Shown in pieces: positions 7,789-12,924 of a DNA stretch of 18,176 bases; positions within the stretch are counted from its first letter, which is position 1; every line of letters starts with the position of its first letter. Below the pieces are notes generated by a model. The model had not been told where the DNA came from. It saw nothing but the letters and a program-made list of their open reading frames with translations, and searched no databases. The DNA comes from Deinococcus indicus (lineage in GTDB: Bacteria > Deinococcota > Deinococci > Deinococcales > Deinococcaceae), in the NCBI RefSeq assembly GCF_002198095.1, contig NZ_NHMK01000002.1, positions 1 to 18,176 on the forward strand, read 5' to 3'. The position numbers and the translations under genes were made by a program.

Positions 7789-8808
7789 TCAGGCCCAGCG
7801 GTTCCCGCCGCCCTCCTGCGCGCGGTGCAGGCGCTGCACGGTCAGGTCGATCAGGGCGTCGAGGTCCTCGGTTTCGGCGGCGAAGGCCAGGCCCACGCTG
7901 ACCGGCACGCCGTTCAGGTCCGGCAGGTTCAGGTTCCGGGCGGCGCGGACGATCCGGTCGGCCACGTCGTGCGCGGCGGCCACGCCGACGTCCGGCAGGA
8001 TCAGCAGGAACTGGTCGCCGTTCCAGCGGGTCACGCTGACGTCCCGGTCGGTCAGGTTGACGAGCAGCGTGGCGACCTCGCGCAGCACCTGATCGGCCGC
8101 CCGGTGACGCAGGCGTTCGTTGATCCGCGTGAAGTGGTCGATGTCGACCAGGGCCACCGCGACCCGCGCTGCCTGGAGTGGCGAGCGCGTGGCGGTCTCC
8201 AGCGTGTCCCATCCCGCCTGCCGGTTCAGGGTGCCGGTCAGCGGGTCGAGCTGCGCGACGTGCTGCACGCTGAGGTTCCGGGCGCGTTCCGTGCTGACCA
8301 GTTGCCCGTGCAGGGCCATCAGGATCATCAGGGCCACCAGGAAGGCCGTGTAGATCATCAGGGGCAGGTCCTGCGGGTTGAACAGCAGCGTGGCGGCCAG
8401 CATGAACCCGGTCAGTGGCAGCAGCAGCGCGACCGCCTGGTTCAGCGGCAGCCACGCCAGCATCAGCAGCGCGATCACGCCCAGCGACAGGAAGAACGCG
8501 GGCGGAATGTCGCTGCCCTGCATGCCGACCACGATCACCTGCGCCGTCAGCCACAGCGGCAGCAGGTACGCGACCCCGGCGGTCAGCAGGCGCAGCGGCA
8601 CCCGGCGGGACAGGACCGTGGCGACCAGGAACACGCTGAGCAGCGCGGCCCCGGTCAGCGACACCACGTTCTGCCGGTCCCCGGTCAGGGCCAGCCACAG
8701 CAACGCCGTGTGGACGGCGGTGGACAGCAGCGACAGCGACAGGTGCGCGGCGTACTGCTGTTCCCGCAGCCGGTGGACCTGCTGCGGTGGAATGACGGGA
8801 CGGGGCAT
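7789..8808 (-). CDS. Membrane GGDEF-domain protein with degenerate active site
   Basis: A 339-aa protein. Residues about 22-170 hold five or six hydrophobic segments (for example [76 protein letters not shown]) and probably form a membrane sensor. Residues 185-335 are a GGDEF domain, which in intact form makes cyclic di-GMP from [12 protein letters not shown] (188-196) and DIDHF (222-226) are kept. The signature is NGDQF (263-267), the conserved Lys after DIDHF is Thr227, and the usual GHxxGD is RHRAAD (235-240). There is no RxxD inhibitory site upstream. It is therefore probably inactive or a GTP-binding receptor; weak activity cannot be excluded because the key third-position acid (Asp265) remains. 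Confidence 0.88.
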   Translation of the reverse strand: MPRPVIPPQQVHRLREQQYAAHLSLSLLSTAVHTALLWLALTGDRQNVVSLTGAALLSVFLVATVLSRRVPLRLLTAGVAYLLPLWLTAQVIVVGMQGSDIPPAFFLSLGVIALLMLAWLPLNQAVALLLPLTGFMLAATLLFNPQDLPLMIYTAFLVALMILMALHGQLVSTERARNLSVQHVAQLDPLTGTLNRQAGWDTLETATRSPLQAARVAVALVDIDHFTRINERLRHRAADQVLREVATLLVNLTDRDVSVTRWNGDQFLLILPDVGVAAAHDVADRIVRAARNLNLPDLNGVPVSVGLAFAAETEDLDALIDLTVQRLHRAQEGGGNRWA

Positions 8809-8816
8809 GTGCGTCC

Positions 8817-8822
8817 AGTGTA
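8817..8822 (-). promoter_or_regulatory. -10 element TACACT upstream of membrane GGDEF gene
   Basis: On the minus strand TACACT is followed by 8 nt and the ATG at 8808, so the predicted leader is at most about 2 nt. No Shine-Dalgarno is visible. The spacing is slightly longer than in the other leaderless starts here. Confidence 0.45.
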
Positions 8823-8858
8823 GGGGGACCGGCGGGCGTCCCGCAGCGGTCAGCGGGT

Positions 8859-8873
8859 CTGAACTGCGTTCAG
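8859..8873 (-). repeat. Hairpin over the stop codon of the ArsR-type gene
   Basis: CTGAAC-TGC-GTTCAG (8859-8864/8868-8873) forms a 6-bp stem that includes the stop codon at 8870-8872. There is no T-run, so a terminator role is doubtful. Confidence 0.35.
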
Positions 8874-9436
8874 GCGGCGGGTGGGTCCGGGGGGGCGGGC
8901 CGCCAGTACACGCCGCGTTCGCGTTTCAGGACGCCCAGGACGATCATCTCGCGGCGCAGGGTGGACACGTCGGCGTACACGTCGCCCAGGATGGCGTTCA
9001 CCTCGGCTTCCGGGTAGTGGCGGCCATGCTCGAACAGGGTCACGAGTTCGTGCAGGATGACGTCCTTCTTCTTGCGCTGGGCGGGCAGGATGGTCAGGCG
9101 GCCGCCCTGCAGGAAGGCGCGCAGGACCCGGTCGCGGTACGGGTCGTCCGGGGTGGGGGCGGCGGCGGCGCCGCGCACGACGTCCGCGAGGTTCAGGTCC
9201 AGCGCGGCCGTGTGCGCGCGGTGCAGGCGGTGGTGGCCGTCTTTGCGCGTGAGGATCAGTCCGGCCTCGGCCAGCTGCGCGAGGTGGTGGCTGACCGTGG
9301 CGGGCGCGAGGTTCATCAGGCGGGCGAGTTCGTCGCCGCTCGCCTCGCGCGTCCAGACGAGCCGCAGCAGCCCGAGGCGCGCCGGGTGCGACAGCGCGCG
9401 GAACAGGGTCGCGCGGGCGGTGAGGTCGGCGCTCAT
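8870..9436 (-). CDS. ArsR-family HTH regulator with C-terminal DUF2087
   Basis: A 188-aa cytoplasmic regulator. Residues about 8-75 form an ArsR-type winged helix: LFRALSHPARLGLLRLV, then SGDELARLMNLAPATVSHHLAQLAEAGLI, with the wing around RKDGHHRLHR. The metal-binding ELCVCDL motif of ArsR/SmtB sensors is absent and the protein has no Cys, so it does not sense metal in the classical way. Residues about 98-178 match DUF2087: DPYRDRVLRAFL, GGRLTILPAQRKKK, YPEAEVNAIL, DVSTLRREMIVLGVL and GVYWR. The role of DUF2087 is unclear; it often follows HTH domains. The ATG overlaps the stop of the 80-aa gene (ATGA, 9433-9436), so the two are coupled. Probable autoregulation is through the paired sites at 9676-9720. 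Confidence 0.9.
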   Translation of the reverse strand: MSADLTARATLFRALSHPARLGLLRLVWTREASGDELARLMNLAPATVSHHLAQLAEAGLILTRKDGHHRLHRAHTAALDLNLADVVRGAAAAPTPDDPYRDRVLRAFLQGGRLTILPAQRKKKDVILHELVTLFEHGRHYPEAEVNAILGDVYADVSTLRREMIVLGVLKRERGVYWRPAPPDPPAA

Positions 9437-9675
9437 GGGCGGGGTTCGCGGGGCCAGGGGCGGGTGCCGTGGGTCTGGAGGTGCGCGCCCTCGTAGATGC
9501 CCAGCGCGGCGTTCAGGGTGTCCAGGCGGGCCTGCGCGCGGGCCTGATCGGCGGCGTTCCCGGCGGCGCGGGCGAGGCGCAGGTCGCGTTCGGCGTTCGT
9601 GCGGATGCCCGTCACGAGGCGGTGGTACAGGGCGTGCATGCGGTCCTGCGGGGTGGAGTCGGCGGCTTCGTTCAT
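9433..9675 (-). CDS. Small hypothetical protein, 80 aa, coupled to ArsR-type gene
   Basis: The ATG at 9675 lies 5 nt after AGGAGGA (minus strand 9687-9681), which decides this start over a longer upstream frame. The protein is mostly one long charged helix (QDRMHALYHRLVTGIRTNAERDLRLARAAG, then DQARAQARLDTLNAALGIYEGAH) with a Pro/Arg tail, consistent with a coiled coil or helical hairpin. It has no signal peptide or Cys. I do not recognise a family. Its 4-nt overlap with the regulator gene suggests the two act together, perhaps as partner proteins; that is inference. Confidence 0.8.
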   Translation of the reverse strand: MNEAADSTPQDRMHALYHRLVTGIRTNAERDLRLARAAGNAADQARAQARLDTLNAALGIYEGAHLQTHGTRPWPREPRP

Positions 9676-9691
9676 TTCGATCCTCCTCGAA
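9676..9691 (-). promoter_or_regulatory. Operator-like inverted repeat, proximal
   Basis: TTCGATCCTCCTCGAA has arms TTCGA and TCGAA around 6 nt and covers the Shine-Dalgarno of the 80-aa gene. It is paired with an equal-length site centred 29 bp upstream, close to three helical turns. Its position fits autorepression by the ArsR-type regulator. Confidence 0.5.
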
Positions 9692-9704
9692 TCATCATGA
9701 CCGA

Positions 9705-9720
9705 TTCGATCTCTGTCGAA
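9705..9720 (-). promoter_or_regulatory. Operator-like inverted repeat, distal, with candidate promoter
   Basis: TTCGATCTCTGTCGAA has the same arms and spacing as the proximal site. On the minus strand it contains TCGACA (9719-9714), a 5/6 match to the -35 consensus. GATGAT (9696-9691) follows after 17 bp as a possible -10. The predicted transcript start would fall inside the proximal site, very near the ribosome binding site, so the exact promoter is uncertain. Confidence 0.45.
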
Positions 9721-9729
9721 ATGAGCCGA

Positions 9730-9800
9730 ATGGCGCAGTACCCTCACATGGCGCAGTGCCCCACATGGCGCAGTGCCTCCACATGGTGCAGTGCCCCCAC
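9730..9800. repeat. Four tandem 17/18-bp repeats
   Basis: Units begin ATGGCGCAGT or ATGGTGCAGT: 9730-9747, 9748-9764, 9765-9782 and 9783-9800. Consensus is ATGGCGCAGTGCCCCCAC. One unit is 17 nt, which breaks any reading frame, so the array is not coding. It fills the space between the end of trmL and the promoter of the 80-aa/ArsR operon. Confidence 0.9.
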
Positions 9801-9817
9801 CCGGTCCGGGTCGGGCG

Positions 9818-10315
9818 TTACCAGCCCTCGATCTGCCGCCCCGCCTCGAACGCCGCGACGCCCGCCGCCACGCTCAGGTTCAGGCTGCGGCCCCCGCCCG
9901 GCTGCGGCAGCTTCAGCTTCGGCAGGGCGTCGCGCAGCCACGCGGGCAGCCCGCGCGATTCCGGCCCGAACAGCAGGTAATCCCCCCGCCGGAACCCCGC
10001 GCGGGTGTGCAGTTCGGTGGCGTGCGTGCTGAACGCCCACACCCGCGCGCCCGCCCCCAGCGTGCCCTGGAAGTCCGTCCAGCTGGCGTGCTCGTGCAGG
10101 GTCACGCCCTCCAGGTAGTCCATCACGGCGCGGCGGAACTCGCGGTCGTGCAGGTGGAACCCGAACGGGCGGATCAGGTGCAGGTCCGCGCCCAGCACCG
10201 AGCAGGTCCGCGCGACGTTCCCGACGTTCCCGGCCTTCTCGGGCTCGAACAGCACCACGCGCAGCAGGGGAGAGGCGGGGGGCGTCACGGCGGCCGGCGT
10301 CACTTCTGCCGTCAT
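9818..10315 (-). CDS. trmL: tRNA (cytidine/uridine-34-2'-O)-methyltransferase, TrmL type
   Basis: A 165-aa SPOUT-fold methyltransferase. TrmL uses S-adenosylmethionine to 2'-O-methylate the wobble base (C34/U34) of leucine tRNAs in the enzymes characterised so far. Visible motifs are [15 protein letters not shown] (24-38), [12 protein letters not shown] (42-53), [11 protein letters not shown] (114-124, cofactor knot) and [19 protein letters not shown] (143-161). The length is typical for a single-domain TrmL without an RNA-binding extension, although the N-terminus has about 15 extra Ala/Thr/Pro residues. A later start is possible, but the ATG at 10315 overlaps the ispF stop (ATGA), supporting coupling. 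The SPOUT assignment is firm; the exact tRNA target is by homology. Confidence 0.88.
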   Translation of the reverse strand: MTAEVTPAAVTPPASPLLRVVLFEPEKAGNVGNVARTCSVLGADLHLIRPFGFHLHDREFRRAVMDYLEGVTLHEHASWTDFQGTLGAGARVWAFSTHATELHTRAGFRRGDYLLFGPESRGLPAWLRDALPKLKLPQPGGGRSLNLSVAAGVAAFEAGRQIEGW

Positions 10316-10800
10316 CCTTCACCGGCGCGGACGAGCAGCGCCGTCACGCGCGTCTGGACGTGCGCGGGCGCCAGTCCCTCGGACGTCTTGAAACTGACGC
10401 CCACCTCGGACTCCGGCAGCGAGAGCAGCGCCGCGACCGACCGGGCGATGTCGGCGCGCAGCGGCCCCAGCTTCGGGCGGTCCAGGGTCACCACGACCGC
10501 CACGTTCCCCGGCACGTACCCGCGTTCCCGCACCAGTTCCAGCGCGCGGGCCACGATCACGCGGGAATCCATGCCCGCCCACTCGGCCGCCGTGTCCGGG
10601 AAGTACTGCCCGATGTCCCCCAGCGCCAGCCCTGACAGCAGCGCGTCGGCCACGGCGTGCAGCACGGCGTCCCCGTCGCTGTGCGCCACGGCCCCCAGTT
10701 CCGCGTGCGGCACGGGCACGCCCCCCAGCACCAGCGGCCGCCCGGCTTCCAGCCGGTGCGCGTCCTCTCCAAATCCGATCCGGAACGGCAATGCACTCAT
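10312..10800 (-). CDS. ispF: 2-C-methyl-D-erythritol 2,4-cyclodiphosphate synthase
   Basis: A 162-aa enzyme (EC 4.6.1.12) of the MEP isoprenoid pathway that converts CDP-methylerythritol 2-phosphate to the cyclodiphosphate and CMP; the family works as a trimer. [10 protein letters not shown] (8-17) gives the metal ligands Asp13 and His15. [16 protein letters not shown] (40-55) gives His48. DIGQYFPDT (62-70) and FKTSEGL (137-143) follow. The start is the ATG at 10800, 4 nt after GGAGG; a longer frame upstream is not needed. The family C-terminal GRxEGI signature is missing: after TSEGL the chain runs [15 protein letters not shown], shorter than usual. The active-site residues are intact. It is first in an operon with trmL, overlapping by 4 nt. 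Confidence 0.93.
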   Translation of the reverse strand: MSALPFRIGFGEDAHRLEAGRPLVLGGVPVPHAELGAVAHSDGDAVLHAVADALLSGLALGDIGQYFPDTAAEWAGMDSRVIVARALELVRERGYVPGNVAVVVTLDRPKLGPLRADIARSVAALLSLPESEVGVSFKTSEGLAPAHVQTRVTALLVRAGEG

Positions 10801-10833
10801 CCCCTCCAGTCTGGCGCATCGGGCGGCGCGGCG

Positions 10834-10853
10834 TAACGCCCCCTTAACGCCCC
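10834..10853. promoter_or_regulatory. 11-bp direct repeat between divergent ispF and GGDEF genes
   Basis: TAACGCCCC occurs at 10834-10842 and again at 10845-10853, exactly 11 bp apart, a spacing typical of OmpR/PhoB-type response-regulator boxes. It is 34 bp from the ispF start and 60 bp from the GGDEF start. The bound factor and the regulated direction are unknown. Confidence 0.4.
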
Positions 10854-10913
10854 TCCTGGCACCCTGAAGACCAGCAAGCCCCCGGCCCCGCCTCTCCCGC
10901 CCTGGAGACACCC

Positions 10914-11708
10914 ATGCACCTCGACCACGACCTGTTCCAGCACCTGCCCGTTCCGGCCGTCCAGTGGCCCTCCGTGTGCGAGGCGAAACGTGACGGTCAC
11001 GCCCGCGTGAACCCCGCCTTCAGCCGCGCGTTCCGGCCCGGCGCGCTGCCCTGCCCGCTGCCGCACTGGACGGACGGCCCGCACCTGCCCCGCCTGCCCG
11101 GCCGGACCGGCGAGCCGCGCGTGTGCCGCGTGACCCTCAGCACCCTGCCGAACGGCGACCGGCTGGCCGTGATCGAGGACGTCCACGCCTACCACCTGGA
11201 CCCCCTGACCGGCCTGCCGGACCGCCGCGCCCTGCTGCTGGACGCCGCGCAACCCACCGTGGGCCTCGCCCTGATCGACGTGGACCGCTTCAAGCAGGTG
11301 AACGACGCCCTGGGTCACGCCGCCGGGGACCGCGTCCTCGAGGCGCTGGCGCGCCTGCTGGCCGGAGCCGCCCGCAACGGCGACCTGCACGCCTACCGCC
11401 TGGGCGGCGACGAGTTCGTGCTGTGCGCCCCGCACGCCCTGACCCCCGACGACCTGCGGCCCCTGCAGGACAGCTTCCGGCAGACGATGAACCGCCTGGG
11501 CATCCCGAGCGGCAGCTTCTCGTACGGACTGGCGCAGGCCCCCCAGCACGGCGACACCCTGCACGCCCTGTTGCAGCACGCCGACACGCAGCTGACCCGC
11601 AGCAAACGCGACCGGCGGGGCGGCCTGACCACCCAGCTGGGCCGCCTGCTGGGCCGCGTGACCGTCACGGAACCCTCCGGCCTGAACAACCTGAGTGCCG
11701 CGCTGTGA
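10914..11708 (+). CDS. GGDEF-domain diguanylate cyclase, cytoplasmic
   Basis: A 264-aa protein with no membrane segment. Residues 1-90 look like a reduced PAS-type sensor (VNPAFSRAF at 32-40, strands ending RLAVIEDV). Residues 92-235 are a complete GGDEF domain: DPLTGLPDR (96-104), [10 protein letters not shown] (122-131), GHAAGD (134-139) and GGDEF (164-168). The metal, GTP-phosphate and guanine-binding positions are intact, so it should make cyclic di-GMP. No RxxD inhibitory site precedes GGDEF, so product inhibition at that site is not expected. A 30-residue basic tail follows. The start is an ATG with GGAG 8 nt upstream. Its stop overlaps the start of the PF03640-like gene (GTGA at 11705-11708), coupling the two. 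Confidence 0.92.
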   Translation: MHLDHDLFQHLPVPAVQWPSVCEAKRDGHARVNPAFSRAFRPGALPCPLPHWTDGPHLPRLPGRTGEPRVCRVTLSTLPNGDRLAVIEDVHAYHLDPLTGLPDRRALLLDAAQPTVGLALIDVDRFKQVNDALGHAAGDRVLEALARLLAGAARNGDLHAYRLGGDEFVLCAPHALTPDDLRPLQDSFRQTMNRLGIPSGSFSYGLAQAPQHGDTLHALLQHADTQLTRSKRDRRGGLTTQLGRLLGRVTVTEPSGLNNLSAAL

Positions 11709-12199
11709 CGCTCTCGATGCCGCCCGAACCTCCCCGCACCCTGAGCGCGGCGCGCAGCCGCCGACTGGCCCGCTTTCCGGTCCGCACGGACCTGCTGGGC
11801 CTGACGGTGCTGGGCGAGCAGCTGCACGTCACCACCCCGCGCGGCCCGCTGCCGCTGTACCGCTTCACGCCCCTGCAGGCGGCGGTGCTGTGCGGCGAGC
11901 CGGTCCCCTACGCCGCCGGGTGGCCCGAGCACATGAAGCTGTTCCTGTACCGCTACCAGCCGCTGCCCACCCTGCCGCACGCGACCGGCCCGCACGCCGC
12001 GCACCTGGGCACGCAACCCCGCGACCCGACCGGCCTGCGCCCCTGGGACCAGAGCACCTACGGCGGCTGGCCGCTGTACCTGTTCCTGCACGACCAGCCG
12101 GGCGCGGCGGCTGCCGGCGAGGTCACGGACCTGTTCGAGGTGATGCTGGTCGGTCAGCCGGCCCTGCCGCCCTCCGGCGCGCCGGGACACGGACCGTGA
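11705..12199 (+). CDS. PF03640-like protein without signal peptide, coupled to GGDEF gene
   Basis: A 164-aa protein. LTVLGEQLHVTTPRGPLPLY (33-52), GWPEH (72-76) and RPWDQSTYGGWPLYLF (112-127) resemble the secreted-repeat family PF03640/COG4315, whose members show LY...D, WPP and GWPLYYF motifs, normally in exported lipoproteins. Here there is no signal peptide and only one Cys (residue 63), so the protein is probably cytoplasmic. The likely start is the GTG at 11705, overlapping the GGDEF stop; an in-frame ATG at 11717 is the alternative, and neither has a good ribosome binding site. It is a diverged paralogue of the gene at 12410. Function is unknown; the family match is weak and inferred from motif order. 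Confidence 0.65.
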   Translation: MTLSMPPEPPRTLSAARSRRLARFPVRTDLLGLTVLGEQLHVTTPRGPLPLYRFTPLQAAVLCGEPVPYAAGWPEHMKLFLYRYQPLPTLPHATGPHAAHLGTQPRDPTGLRPWDQSTYGGWPLYLFLHDQPGAAAAGEVTDLFEVMLVGQPALPPSGAPGHGP

Positions 12200-12207
12200 C
12201 GCGTGTA

Positions 12208-12343
12208 ATACGGATTCCGTTTGTTTCGCCAACAATCCGGAACCGCACCGGATTGCCGGCTCCACGTCCGGAACCCGTTTCCCTCCTACTCGCATCCGCT
12301 CGGATTGAACGGGCTTTGCAGCCCATTCAATCGGAGTCCGTAT
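12208..12343. mobile_element. 136-bp MITE-like element with inverted ends
   Basis: ATACGGATTCCG (12208-12219) and CGGAGTCCGTAT (12332-12343) are inverted copies with one mismatch and bound the element. Inside, AATCCGG-N7-CCGGATT lies at 12234-12254. A strong hairpin spans 12303-12332: GATTGAA/TTCAATC, a C-A mismatch, then GGGCT-TTGC-AGCCC. It carries no open reading frame of note. It sits exactly between two paralogous genes. It may be a non-autonomous element or one of the small non-coding repeats common in Deinococcus. The AT-rich right end merges with the next gene's promoter region. Confidence 0.65.
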
Positions 12344-12353
12344 AAAACTTATC

Positions 12354-12370
12354 TTCATCTGATTCTCATG
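12354..12370 (+). promoter_or_regulatory. 17-bp box shared with 5261-5277
   Basis: TTCATCTGATTCTCATG matches the box at 5261 at 13 of 17 positions, all four differences being transitions. The cores repeat with about 11-bp spacing. It lies 39 nt before the ATG at 12410, a natural promoter-proximal position, and a -10-like CAGACT follows at 12376-12381. Confidence 0.45.
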
Positions 12371-12409
12371 CCTGCCAGACTGGGCTGGCACCAGACCCCC
12401 GGAGGTTTC

Positions 12410-12898
12410 ATGACCCAACCCGCCCAGCCCCCCCTGGACTTCCTGACCCTGACCGTCTTCGCCGGCCGCCTGTACGCCATCAACCGGGCCGGGCAACCCA
12501 TGCCCCTGTACGTGTACGCCCCGCTGCGGCAGGCCTACGCCGGCCACTACGACGTGCCCCTGGCGCCGCAGTGGCCCCCGTACACCGCAGACTTCGTGGC
12601 GCAGTACGTGCCCATGCCCGTCCTGACGCCCGAACAACTGCCCGACACCCTGGAAGCCGACATCACCCAGCAGGCCCGCACCGGCGACCCCGAGCGGCCC
12701 TGGAACCAGATGGTGTACCGGAGCTGGCCGCTGTACTACGTGCCGGGCCTGGACGCCAGCGGCACCAACGACGCCCAGCCCGCCATGTTCGAACCCGCGC
12801 GCGACGGGATGGACCCGCCCATGGTCCAGAACAGCGACCAGAAGGACACGCTGGACGACGGCGATCCGGGCTGGCCTCCGGGCGTCTGGGGCCCCTGA
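12410..12898 (+). CDS. PF03640-like protein, second paralogue
   Basis: A 162-aa protein starting at an ATG 4 nt after GGAGG. LTLTVFAGRLYAINRAGQ (12-29), MPLYVYAPLR (31-40), QWPPYT (54-59) and RPWNQMVYRSWPLYYV (96-111) follow the same order as in the upstream paralogue and in the PF03640/COG4315 secreted-repeat family (WPP and WPLYY motifs). It has no signal peptide and no Cys, so it seems cytoplasmic, unusual for that family. The C-terminal 45 residues are acidic, Pro/Asp-rich and probably disordered (DPPMVQNSDQKDTLDDGDPG). It has its own promoter region with a response-regulator-like box and is separated from its paralogue by the 136-bp element. Function is unknown. Confidence 0.75.
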   Translation: MTQPAQPPLDFLTLTVFAGRLYAINRAGQPMPLYVYAPLRQAYAGHYDVPLAPQWPPYTADFVAQYVPMPVLTPEQLPDTLEADITQQARTGDPERPWNQMVYRSWPLYYVPGLDASGTNDAQPAMFEPARDGMDPPMVQNSDQKDTLDDGDPGWPPGVWGP

Positions 12899-12924
12899 CT
12901 GAAGTTCCCGGCGCGGTCCATTGC

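Noticed and set aside
6432..7901. A 489-codon plus-strand frame opposite the aminopeptidase gene
   Set aside because: The minus-strand frame encodes a full M29 aminopeptidase with all metal ligands; this frame is its shadow.
9730..9800. The tandem repeat read as a coding repeat (Met-Ala-Gln-Cys-Pro-His)
   Set aside because: One unit is 17 nt and shifts the frame, and no start signal or flanking coding sequence supports it.
9730..9800. The tandem repeat as a CRISPR array
   Set aside because: The units abut with no spacers and there are no cas genes.
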